Of a stretch of 64,000 bases of DNA, positions 50,501 to 59,500 are shown piece by piece. The stretch's first letter is position 1, and each line of letters opens with the position of its first letter. A program made the translations under genes and the position numbers. Source of the DNA: Anticarsia gemmatalis. Its lineage: Eukaryota > Arthropoda > Insecta > Lepidoptera > Erebidae. The stretch is taken from NCBI RefSeq assembly GCF_050436995.1, contig NC_134745.1, positions 14,074,001-14,138,000 of the forward strand. Reading direction: 5' to 3'. The notes under the pieces were generated by a model. It was not told where the DNA came from, searched no databases, and saw only the letters and a program-made list of their open reading frames with translations.

Positions 50501-53099
50501 CCTATGCGTTATTCTGCATTTGCAGTTACTTCAGTAGTATTTGCGAGAAAGAGTAACAAACATTCATACATACATACATTCTCACAAACTTTCGCATTTA
50601 TAATATTAGTAGGATATTAAATAAACATTGTATTTTATTAATATGTATGTTTCCAGTATGGGCCTGACGCTGCATCAGCACGGACACAGTCACGGTGGTG
50701 GCGGCGGCCATGGACACTCTCACGGTGGCAGCAACCCTGTACTCAATAACAAGGTAACTGTTCGTAGTTTTAAGTCTAGGTCGTGGCATGGTCTTGTCGA
50801 CCTCACGCAAGCTGTAAACCAAAATGGCTTATAAATTCGTTGTGTTGTTTGACAAATTGTACCTTTTATAGAAAAGTTTATAGTTTGAAAAAGATTCTGA
50901 AAGCGTGTAAGATAAAATTGTCAATTATGCCAAATGAATTGAAATTAATAAATATTTGTTTCAATTTAAATTGAAAAAAGTATGTTAGTGTACGAGACAA
51001 AATATATTTACTATTGCCACTTCCAATAACGTAAAACAAAGTAATAAACTTCCCATGCCCGTAGTTGTATAACAACGCCATCTACTGTCCTTTCCTACAA
51101 ACACTGACCACTAGATGTCGCTATTACAGAAAGACTCTTCAGACGTGGAGAGCTCAACATCGCACTCTCACGAACACCACCGAGAGAACATCAACGTCAG
51201 AGCCGCCTTCATACACGTGTTGGGAGACTTCCTACAAAGCTTCGGAGTGCTGGTCGCCGCTATTGTTATTTATTTTGAGGTAAATCTTCTGCCTTTTATG
51301 TGTTCCTAGTACATTGGTAATGATAGCAGGTAAAAGTTACTATTTAAGCTGTATATGGTATTGAAATATACGACCCCGTTTCGCCATTAACAATGTTAGT
51401 CCCATGTAGTAGGAGGTGAGTCTATTGCCATACACCGATCATGTTACATGTCTTTATGCTACTATTGAAAAATATTCTAATAAAAATGAGAAAAGTATAT
51501 TGGACGGGCACGTAACCCATCTCTACTCGCAACGTAATTGGGAAATGTCCTAATATATATTAGGAAATTTCATTACCACTTTACCCTACCTTGAATCTTA
51601 GTTGTGATAAGCAGTCTTTTACACTACCGACCCGACCACAGAGACAAATCGATCGAATATCGGTCTATCGACCAGCAAAATGACTACAAAATATTCTTTA
51701 ACAAAGATTCTAACATGGTAAGTCTATGCGTTTAAGATCCGTTATATGTATGCATGTTACGTTTTTATGTTTACAGCCAAGCTGGGACCTAGTGGACCCG
51801 ATCTGCACATTCCTGTTCTCAATCCTGGTGTTGTTCACCACATTCAATATCATTAAGGACGCGCTACTAGTACTCATGGAGGGCTCGCCTAGAGGCCTCG
51901 ACTTCCAGGTAATATACCAGGACTACCTTATTAAGGAAGATGGCAAATGACAAATATATGAGTGTAATTGATCACCATGGTGGTTAAACTCCACTACTAA
52001 CTACTAGGCCGGGGCAAGTGGGATGTCGACGGATGGCTACAAATTTTTACAACTCTTGGTTTGATTAGTATATTGTGACGTTATGGACCTTATGGCAATT
52101 TTAAAAAGAAAGAAATAAGATACATTTTGACATCATAGACTAAACTGGTGTGGCGTACGGATCCAATACATGCTTTTAGGAAGCATGTCTTAAAATAAAT
52201 TGCAGTCTCATCAATCATTTGTCATATAGCCGTACAAAGACTAACGTTTTAGCGACTCTTCGTCTAAAAGGCACTCTGTATGCAATATTCCTGCATTATT
52301 TTTCCACATAAGTATGAATAACTACTTATATATTGTTTGATGTATTACAGGAGGTAGCCAACACATTCCTAAGTCTGCCGGGCGTGGTTCGTATCCACAA
52401 CCTGCGCATGTGGGCCCTTTCTTTGGACAAGACTGCTCTATCCGCGCATCTGGCTATCAGTGAGTATAATAACTACTATAATTTTCAGATGAAAGGCTGT
52501 TCAATATTTTGTAAGCGCAAAATTATTCTTCCTTTTTGGGTTTGAAGAGGGATTTTATCTTTGTAGGTTGCCGGGTCTTGAACAATTTTTTGCTAAATTC
52601 CAACAAAATTGTGCAAGCTTTATAGACGGACTGAAGGGCTTTCACATTTATAATGAATATTATGTATAGACTTTAGCTATCTGCCACTAATCAGTAACTA
52701 TGAAGTAGTAGTTTTATATTTATTACTTGATTAAACGTTTTGGAATGTAATAAATCATTGAGTACAAGCTTCATCCAAAGTATTTAAAATAATAATATGT
52801 GGATAACTTTGTGAGCTACACATTTGCATAAAAATGATTGTTAATATACCTTATTAAGTTAAAACTATGTTTGTTTCCCGATAAATAAAAAATATTAAAA
52901 TTTCAATAGCTTGTAGCGTCACCTGTTCTAAACAAACACATTTACCTCTCCAGGGAGCGGAGTAAGTCCACAGAAGGTTCTGGAAGAGGCCACCCGGCTG
53001 GTGCACGACAAGTACAACTTCTTCGAGATGACGCTGCAGATCGAGGAGTTCTCCGACGGCATGGAGGACTGCAGCCAGTGTAAGATGCCTCAGTCTTAG
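26331..53099 (+). CDS. ZnT35C: SLC30/ZnT-family vesicular zinc transporter (ZnT35C-like), 10 coding exons
   Basis: Cation-diffusion-facilitator zinc exporter, known in this clade to load Zn2+ into vesicles in exchange for protons. Coding exons are 26331-26596, 47481-47647, 48317-48421, 49540-49660, 50119-50298, 50657-50753, 51130-51279, 51777-51908, 52351-52459 and 52954-53099. All are bounded by AG/GT and the phases are consistent, giving 490 aa. Six membrane helices are visible. TM2 has H195xxxD199 and TM5 has H341xxxD345, the transport zinc site. The TM4-TM5 loop (286-305) is His/Gly rich. An N-terminal HCH motif (146-148) and a C-terminal CxxC (482-485) match the cytosolic zinc sites of ZnT2/3/8. 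The first 89 residues are Ser/Asp rich and make the protein longer than the usual 370-430 aa. Intron 1 is 20.9 kb and contains candidate alternative starts. Exact orthology (ZnT35C versus another ZnT2/3/8 paralogue) is less certain than the family. Confidence 0.95.
29042..29297. mobile_element. Non-autonomous hAT-type MITE with 8-bp TSD
   Basis: 14-bp terminal inverted repeat TAGGGTTGCCAACC at both ends, flanked by exact direct repeats TTCGCAAC (29034-29041 and 29298-29305). TIR style and 8-bp duplication fit the hAT superfamily. 256 bp, no coding capacity, in ZnT intron 1. Confidence 0.85.
30382..30452. repeat. Perfect 71-bp palindrome (35-bp arms, 1-nt centre)
   Basis: Every base of 30382-30416 pairs with 30418-30452 around a single central G. 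It starts cgtcaaatagtgaaaaag and ends with the exact reverse complement. It lies in ZnT intron 1. Confidence 0.9.
31047..31092. repeat. Hairpin, 19-bp stem with 8-nt loop
   Basis: gactatattccaggaaaga pairs with tctttcctggaatgtagtc with one G:U. Flanking gaca/tgtc can extend the stem after a bulge. I do not recognise it as a known microRNA. Confidence 0.5.
32047..32170. repeat. Short inverted-repeat element (about 120 bp)
   Basis: Ends atgtatagtagaatacggga and its near-exact inverted copy. Inside is a further hairpin (gcattttagggtaaaatgc). Likely a small MITE in ZnT intron 1; no target duplication seen. Confidence 0.55.
32200..32247 (-). mobile_element. Fragment related to the 2357-2511 hAT MITE
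   Basis: Reverse complement begins CAGTGGTTACCAACCAGTGG and continues tccgtgg, like the left end of the element at 2357. The other end was not identified. Confidence 0.5.
38920..38945 (+). CDS. ZnT35C: Candidate alternative first coding exon of ZnT (MEIKEPLLQ)
   Basis: Inside ZnT intron 1 an ATG in strong context (AAACATGG) opens eight codons plus 2 nt and runs into a consensus donor CA|GTAAGT. The phase is exactly that of exon 1, so splicing to 47481 gives MEIKEPLLQ-FKDSNVTYG without a stop. The product would be 410 aa, closer to the usual ZnT2/3/8 length than the 490-aa form. Transcription is not shown by sequence alone. Confidence 0.6.
39505..39665 (-). repeat. RTE-like fragment in ZnT intron 1
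   Basis: tgcgaaagtttgtatgtgtg, gttactctttcactcaaaca and acctggattaacgcatagg are the reverse of the RTE-like 3' family. Confidence 0.45.
43234..43325 (+). repeat. Retroelement 3' end (copy 1)
   Basis: aaggtagactggcagagaat, gcctcagacattaagtttgc and an AATA-repeat tail. Homologous to 63566-63661. Confidence 0.5.
43898..44035 (+). pseudogene. Penelope-like element relic (GIY-YIG endonuclease fragment)
   Basis: Frame 43913-44023 reads VSSIVGTPTDVLPFQTRGVYK then INCSCGSSYVGHS. GVYK...CSCGSSYVG is the start of the GIY-YIG nuclease as found C-terminal in Penelope-like retroelements. Only about 40 residues survive before a stop and there is no RT nearby. It lies in ZnT intron 1. Confidence 0.6.
45211..45491 (-). 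mobile_element. RTE-like retroelement 3' end / SINE
   Basis: Reverse-orientation copy of the 10151 family, from tctatactaatattag to cgcggtcagctag, with (TTTG)n inside. Confidence 0.7.
46576..46712 (+). repeat. Repeat with SINE core module (copy 2)
   Basis: Homologous along about 130 bp to 1665-1795, and ends in aacgtgccctccgaagcacg, the module also present in the SINEs at 59806 and 60512. Confidence 0.65.
47481..47647 (+). CDS. ZnT35C: ZnT exon 2
   Basis: Acceptor TTCCAG and donor GTAAGT. Encodes the FKDSNVTYG...VIFCVHGNP segment of the N-terminal cytosolic tail. This is the exon to which all candidate first exons must splice, needing a phase-2 donor. Confidence 0.9.
47661..47850 (-). mobile_element. 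tRNA-derived SINE, second family, in ZnT intron 2
   Basis: Body tgtcgcggggacttttacaa, B-box ggaatcgaaccca and A-box end accttaaccactacgcc. Begins 14 bp after the exon 2 donor. Confidence 0.7.
48317..48421 (+). CDS. ZnT35C: ZnT exon 3 (HCH motif and TM1)
   Basis: Acceptor TTGCAG, donor GTAAGG. Encodes the HCHR zinc motif, a basic stretch (DKRARRK) and most of TM1 (IIASILCVIFMIGEIVG). Confidence 0.95.
49540..49660 (+). CDS. ZnT35C: ZnT exon 4 (TM2 with HxxxD)
   Basis: Acceptor TTCTAG, donor GTAAGA. Encodes the CDF signature region 'SKSLAIATDAAHLLTDFASF' including zinc-site residues H195 and D199. Confidence 0.97.
49974..50002. repeat. Short hairpin in ZnT intron 4
   Basis: agtgttgtgtgcaa and its inverted copy flank a 1-2-nt centre. 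Simple inverted repeat with no further context. Confidence 0.45.
50119..50298 (+). CDS. ZnT35C: ZnT exon 5 (TM3 and start of TM4)
   Basis: Acceptor TTTCAG, donor GTGAGT. Encodes 'MPFGWYRAEVIGAL', a conserved CDF loop and TM3, then the first part of TM4. Confidence 0.97.
50347..50415 (-). mobile_element. SINE head fragment in ZnT intron 5
   Basis: gtgggaatcgaatacgac and agcgacgtggcgacctaaac match the reverse of the second SINE family head. Confidence 0.5.
50431..50616 (+). mobile_element. RTE-like fragment in ZnT intron 5
   Basis: ctagaggccgcccgcgactt, tcgggaactccgggataaa and the end atattagtaggata. It ends about 40 bp before the exon 6 acceptor. Confidence 0.65.
50657..50753 (+). CDS. ZnT35C: ZnT exon 6 (His-rich loop)
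   Basis: Acceptor TTCCAG, donor GTAACT. Encodes the end of TM4 and the cytosolic HGHSHGG-type loop, which presents zinc ions to the transport site in this family. A retroelement fragment ends only about 40 bp before this exon. Confidence 0.95.
51130..51279 (+). CDS. ZnT35C: ZnT exon 7 (TM5 with HxxxD)
   Basis: Acceptor TTACAG, donor GTAAAT. Encodes the SHSHEHH end of the loop and TM5 with H341 and D345 (HVLGD). Confidence 0.97.
51777..51908 (+). CDS. ZnT35C: ZnT exon 8 (TM6)
   Basis: Acceptor TTACAG, donor GTAATA. Encodes WDLVDPICTFLFSILVLF (TM6) and the 'LMEGSP' turn into the C-terminal domain. Confidence 0.97.
52351..52459 (+). CDS. ZnT35C: ZnT exon 9 (C-terminal domain)
   Basis: Acceptor TTACAG, donor GTGAGT. 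Encodes 'LPGVVRIHNLRMWALSLDK', the conserved core of the cytosolic CDF dimerisation domain. Confidence 0.96.
52954..53099 (+). CDS. ZnT35C: ZnT exon 10 (C-terminus and stop)
   Basis: Acceptor CTCCAG. Encodes the last helix and strand (YNFFEMTLQIEEF) and a CxxC pair (482, 485) six residues before the TAG stop at 53097-53099. Confidence 0.95.
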
Positions 53100-54869
53100 T
53101 TCTGTACTGTACTGGCGTCGTGATGAGGGGAGAAGGGGTTAGCTTTTGACTAGTGCCTTAAAGGAGGGGAGAGTATACGCTATCCGGGTGTGTAAATCAG
53201 GAGAAAATGGCGTGTTATACGGTTACTGTTTTCTTAAATCAGTGGCGGAGGAAAGACGCTGGCTATATTCTGGAATGCTGATAGCTCAAATTTTAAAATT
53301 TCTGAAAAGCTTGAGGTAGTACTCAAATTCTTTTATATTTATGGGATTGGGGCTTTAAAAGATATCTAGTAGTGACAGATTGATGTCCCAAAGAGTTAAG
53401 TACAGTGACCTTTAATCTCTGACTAAAGAAACTAGTTAACTTTTACTGCTCAAATTGATACAAGTTGTCACATTTTGCGTTAGTCAAGTTGGCTAAATTC
53501 AATACAAAAAAGTGCCTTATATTACAATTAAATTTACACTATCTTTATGTATTTGATAAAAGCTTCCCCCTTCTCCTTGTCATGCCTGTAGTAACGTATA
53601 ATGTAGACGAAGTAAGCGTGTGCGTGCACGTTCAGTATTTATTATTTAGATAGAAACACAACCACCTCGTGTAATTACTTAGATATTATATTTAGAATAC
53701 AAACACAGCATATACTGACTTAAGAAAACATTAATATATTGAAAGTTAAATATCTTATTAAATAGATTCGGCTTAGAACCACGAATTATACACAAGTGTT
53801 CAAATAGCAAGCAAAAGTTTGAAAGGTAAAGAGTTCCAATCCCATACGGTGTATCAGGTACTGATGGTAGAAATCAAAAACTACACTAAAAATGAAAAGT
53901 TAGTAAACAGTAAACGTTATTCTAACAAAATTGTTTCTTTCTATTAAAGGTTCATAAGTTCTTAAGTTAGTATATGAAGTGTTTGGTAGAACCAAATCGG
54001 CGGGGCTATTCCCGCAGTACAACTTGTATACTTATTTAGTCGGAAAGGAGACACAAAAAACTATATTCCACCGTAAAGTTTTCTTTTCATTTAAGAAAAT
54101 AACTAACTAGGCCTTATACCCATTACTTTCCCACTGGTGGGCAAGGGTCTCCTCCCGAGGGGTTAGACTTTCAGTCCACCACGTTGGCCAAATGCTGGTT
54201 GGAGATCTTAATAGACATTTACAAGGTGTTAAATACTGAATTTTGGTTGAACCTTTGTATGAAATGTTTTAACCAAACTAATAGTAACCATTTTCCGACT
54301 AAACCTGTATAATAAGCGCTGAATCACAAATGTATTTCACAAATCAATGATATTACTAAATTCTATACACATATTCAAATCGCCATTTATAATTCGGCTT
54401 ATATTTAAAAGCCGAACCAAAGCTGTACACCAAAACGGCTTCCTTTTAAGCCGATTTGAATTTATGTATAGTAAAAAAGAATATTATTAGTTTGTATATA
54501 AAAGTATTGTAGTACCATAGATAATAAGTCTATGGCCAGACTTGGGAACAATACGTATAAGTTATGAGGCTAATGCCAAAAATATTATTAAAAATATTCA
54601 TAAGAGGCTATGTATGAAATTAATTTTAAAAACAAAATATACAAAATTTTGGAAATATTTTAAATTACCGAATATGTACTCTGAATGGTACGTAAAGACG
54701 TTCACAAAAATCCGAATTTATAATGAAATGAAAGTATATAAATAATTATTGTTATTTATGTATACAATGTTATTTGTATATAGCGTAATTTATTAGTAAG
54801 TAGTATTTAGTATATAATAGTGATAACATGTAAACAGTTGAGTAATTTTAAGTGCTGCATTGAACAGTG
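53100..54869 (+). other. Probable ZnT 3' UTR
   Basis: No coding exon is visible. About 54115-54215 is a repeat fragment (ccactggtgggcaagggtct) like others in moth genomes. The remainder looks like unique AT-rich sequence. Confidence 0.4.
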
Positions 54870-54875
54870 AATAAA
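54870..54875 (+). terminator. Likely poly(A) signal of ZnT
   Basis: AATAAA followed by a T/GT-rich stretch, about 1.77 kb after the ZnT stop. It is a plausible end for the transcript; an earlier site is possible. Confidence 0.45.
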
Positions 54876-55564
54876 TATTTTTGTGATGTACGTAGATTTT
54901 TTATAGCCCCTAATATCTATCCTATCCAATCTATTTCATTCCCATATTTATTTAGAATGTAGGTTATAGTTCGGGATATTTCCAAAAAAGTACCTGTATT
55001 AAACAGGCAACTATAAGCTGCATAAGTCTGTGAGTTACTGATGTTCTCAATTGAGAATTTTGAGTACCTTCACCAACCGTAAACCTTGCATACAAACCTC
55101 TCTACTAAGTTATTGGGCTACAAGTACCTAGGTCTTACTAAGGATATTTTTCCCTTTTTACAATCGTACAGGTAACGATATAGCCCAATTATTGGCCTAC
55201 TATCACGAACAGAGGAAGTCTATCGGTAGTGATAATAAAGGAGTCACGATACAAGAATGAAGAAGGAAAATATACGTTTTTAAAGAAAACTAATGTCATT
55301 GGTGTTCATTGATATTGTATTTTCAATGGTAAGTATGTTATACCAAGAACGGATTTGGACATTTTGTACAAGTTGGTCAAGATGTAAAACCGTGTGTATG
55401 ATATATTAGTTAATAATATATTAATTATATTGTACTCCCGTTCGACTATTCGACGAATCGCAAATCATAATAATACTATCGCAATTATGTGAACACAATT
55501 CGTGGTAGGCCTATAAAATAACCTTTTCTTTTTTCTCATACACAAAAAGTCACGCCTTTTTTTC

Positions 55565-55650
55565 AATATGTATGAACGTGGATGAAGCAAGAGAAGTTTG
55601 TAAGTAGCGTTCTCTGCCATAAGAAAAAGATGTGATTTTATAATTTTACA
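55565..55650 (+). repeat. Interspersed repeat 'cattcacatcc' family, opposite orientation
   Basis: tatgaacgtggatgaagcaa and gagaagtttgtaagtagcgt, then aaaaagatgtgattttat. Confidence 0.4.
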
Positions 55651-56356
55651 GTATTTTTTGTTCTTACATTGAAAGGTTTAATTTAAACGTAATGTTATGA
55701 ACTACAGGTGCCTATTATATTATCATTAAATGATAGACCGATCAACAAAATATACCTATTGGAACATAGATAGTTTAATTGCGAACATATTTTAGAAGTC
55801 AATATGTATATTGATATTATACAGTGTCTTCCGATTGTAAAGATATAGTGTAAGATATATTTTGTGGAAGTTATAATTATTAAATGTTTTCTATTATTGA
55901 TGGTGTCATATTTTATTATAGAAAGATCATCGAACGCTTAGGTTTGCATTATGTCTTTTTAAAGACACCGTTATCTAAGAGGGCTGAAGTTGGTATTCTG
56001 AATACCTATTCGATAACGGAATAGATAATACCTCTAATAACTTCATTCATGAATAAAGCTGAAGTCAAAAACAAAAAAAATATATAGGTACGTTAAATAT
56101 TTAGACGAAATATTTGTTTCGTTAATGCTAGTCTAGACTATTTATCTTTAGTCTGGTGATATAAAAAGACATTTAAAAAGTATCTACTTACTGATTCTGT
56201 TGCGATTCAGTTAAATGAAAAAAGTTCAAATTAACTTTAAAAACTACGAAAAGAAAGTCAATTTATGAAAAGTCTTGGTGAATTACAATTTGAAAATAGC
56301 TTATCGTTTCCTTGTAAATAAAAGTCAAGTCGTCTCGAGATGAACTATAAATAACA

Positions 56357-56362
56357 TTTAAT
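56357..56362 (-). terminator. Possible poly(A) signal (ATTAAA) of GH1
   Basis: ATTAAA on the minus strand, 36 bp after the stop. A weak variant; no AATAAA was found nearer. Confidence 0.3.
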
Positions 56363-56397
56363 AGCTAAGAGTATTACAGCTTAATAATAAGTACAAA

Positions 56398-56542
56398 CTA
56401 AACAGAATTATAAGTAAAATCAGCATAGTTGTTAGGCAGACAGCCGGTAGTGGCTACATATTTGTAATAGTTGAACGACTGCCGCGGAGTGCGAGTCAAG
56501 TCTGGAGAGTCATAGTCCACTTCAGTCAGGCCAAAACGTTCC
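56398..56542 (-). CDS. GH1 exon 9 (C-terminus)
   Basis: Acceptor TTTCAG. Encodes ERFGLTEVDYDSPDLTRTPR and the C-terminal tail, ending at TAG 56400-56398. Confidence 0.95.
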
Positions 56543-59500
56543 CTGAAAAATTACAGCACAGATTTCATTCAAATCCATTATAAATATTGTTTCGAATATT
56601 TTTGATTGCCTCCGGCGCGGTGGTTAAGGTCACCACGCCGCTACTATTGCGTCGGTAGTTCGTGGGTTAGATTCCTACACGGAACAATTATTTGTGCAAT
56701 CCACAATTGTTTCGGGTGTGGTTGAACTATGTGTCCGTTGTTTGTACATATGAGTGTAAGAGTCCCGCGACACAAGAGCAATTTCTAGTTTTTTTTTTAT
56801 TTTATCTTTACAAAAATAAGTAACTTTAACACTCGTCAAACGTAAATGTTTAATGGCAAGATAGTTCGGGAATTATCTTTAAAAAAATCCTGTTTATGAA
56901 CAAACAACAATTTACAAATAAAAACATAAAAACAAACTTACGAAAAGCCCCTCATCCACTCAAAATTATCCAACAAGCTCCAATACGTGTACGCCTTGAC
57001 CCTACACTTGTCTATCGTGATAGCCGCGTGTAAGGACCGCAAGTAAGAGTCTATGAACTGCACTCGCTTCACGTCCTTTAAGCCGGGTTCAAACGACACG
57101 CCGTTCTCGGTGACTAACATTAGTGGGTCGTTGTACGTCGTTTTTATCCAGTTTAGTGCTTTTCTGAAGCCCCATGGTACTACCTGAAATTAGGATTATC
57201 AATGCATAAAACTCTTCCGTTACTGAGTGACTGACTGACTAATGTACAAAGCACAGCCAAAACTATTGAGCGTACAAAGTTGAAATTTAGTATGAAGATT
57301 TCTTAGTAAGTGTAAGGAGGGCTACGAGAGGGTTTTTGAAGTTATACGCGAGCAAAGCAGCGGGTGGAAAGCTATATACTTTAATATAAAATGATGAAAA
57401 AAAATAATTTTTGAAATCGCTTCTCGTGTATTCGAGTTATTGGCAATATGCTAGTAATTCTCCAATTTCCATACAAACTTACCCTCAACCAAGTAGAATT
57501 AGTCTTAGGCCAATCTACTAACTGGTAGAGCTTGACATTCCCATCGTTATAATACGAAGGATGAGGTTGGACTTTCCCATCTCCTGGCTCAACCAAGTAA
57601 GTGGTATAATGGTTCACTCCCATAAAGTCGAATGAACCTCGAATCATTTTCACCTCTTCTCGAGTAAACGTTGGTAATCTCGAACGAGGGAAGCCTTGCT
57701 TTTTCGAGTTCGCGTCGATCCGTTTACGCATCACTGCTGGATAGTCGCCGGTTTTTGAGAATATTGGGTTCGCGAACCAACCGAACTAGAAAATATACAG
57801 TCTAATGTTAGTATTATAGACTTTCAGTTACTTAACTATGTTCTTTTATAGGTAGATAGAGTGTAAAAGTAAGGTCAGACAATTTGATGGTGCTCAAGCT
57901 CTTTAGCTAATCAGTGGGCTTACTCTCGATAGAATTAAATTTAAATTCGATTAAATCAGATTTGAGTGTAGGTACGTCAAAATATGCTGATTTAAACTGA
58001 ATCAAACATTCCTATTAGTTTCATTCTAAACCACCGTTAAGTCAGGGGCTAGTTTGGAATGAAAGAGTTAGATTTGACATTACTTCGAACTTGATTTAAT
58101 TGAATTCGAAGTAAAGTCAAGAGTAAGCCGACTGAATCCCCTAGCTCATAGGTTGCCAACAGCTACCCTGTAACTCTACCGCCCACTCAAACGTCCATGG
58201 TTTTACTTTCCACATTAACCTGGCAGATCTAGGAGTTTCCAACAATGTTGTTAGCTGGGTAGTAAATATATACTCACCATAAATTGTCTGGCAGTTTCGG
58301 CTGCAATTTGGTCCTCAGTCGACGAAGTAATTCCTTCCATCCATGCGATATCCAACGTGATCCCCATTCCACCTAAAAATATTCGTATACAGTAAGATGG
58401 TTATGGCGGCTTAAAACTGCCCCCGATAGTTGAAAAGACGCATCTAATATTAAATTTTAATGTCAAAAATGAGATTGTATACTAGCGCATGATTGAACGC
58501 TGGTTTAAAGTGGAACTAAAGGGATTGTATGATGTAGAATATTTTCATTTTCGATTCGAAAATGAAAATATCGAATTTGATTTTACAACTCGATACTTCG
58601 CCACCGACGCGAAGGTAGCGGCGTGGTGAGCACCTTAACCACTGCGCCACGGAGACAGTCATAAACATGCAATGTGAATGCTTCAAAGTTATGACATATA
58701 TCTATTATGACAAATAAGTTCATACCTTTGACCCTATGCCTGTACTCTCGATCATACAAGTCATACACCATGCCATGGGCTCGGAGCACGTTGTGACCAC
58801 ACATGTAGTCTTCGAACCCGCTGGCTCTCCCGCCCGGAGCATCCTCACCGCCGTAGCCATCGTGACAGAAGGATAGCGGCTCGTTGAACGTTATCCAGAT
58901 AGGGACTTTGTCGGCGAAGTTGTCTAGGAGGACCTGAAATAAAAACATAAGTATCCATAAGTAGTTAGCTGTGGTTTTCAATTTCCATTTAATTTTTGAA
59001 TCAAATTGGAGGTAATGTCAAATCAAACTTTTAAATTCCAAACTGCGCATGATTGAATGCTGGTTTAAAGTGAAACTAATTAAATTTTTTAGATTAAGAT
59101 TATGTTCATGTTAGACCAGTGTTTTATCACGCGCTAGTTTGGGATTTAAAAGTACGATTTGATCGCTCGAATCTGATTCAATCGAATTTGAATTTGCTTC
59201 TGACGAGAATTAGTCCACAGAACTCCAGAGTGACTTAACCAGCGAGCGTGTGATTTTCTTCGCGGGCTTTACAGATGAGCGCGGCGCTTGGTCTTTCCCT
59301 TCCCTTTACACGCGCGCACTTTCACACGCAATTGTTTTTTCATGCGCGATAGAGTGTGTATCTAAAGTGGGCTATTGCTTAACCAGGGGGCGCGCTACCT
59401 CATTCCTTATATACCTATTCACTCGAAAAAGCAATGTTTGTGTCTTACTTTCGCATAATCAAGGAAGTAATCAGCCATGACAGGGTTGGTCCATCCTCCG

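Larger units (their letters stand above)
54900..56397. other. Intergenic region between convergent ZnT and GH1 genes
   Basis: AT-rich, with one interspersed repeat fragment (55565-55650). Nothing else recognised. Confidence 0.5.

Noticed and set aside
50628..50834. 68-codon His-rich frame as its own small protein
   Set aside because: It is ZnT exon 6 plus flanking intron.
58583..58981. Single 132-codon minus-strand frame as its own gene
   Set aside because: It is GH1 exon 5 read through into introns on both sides.
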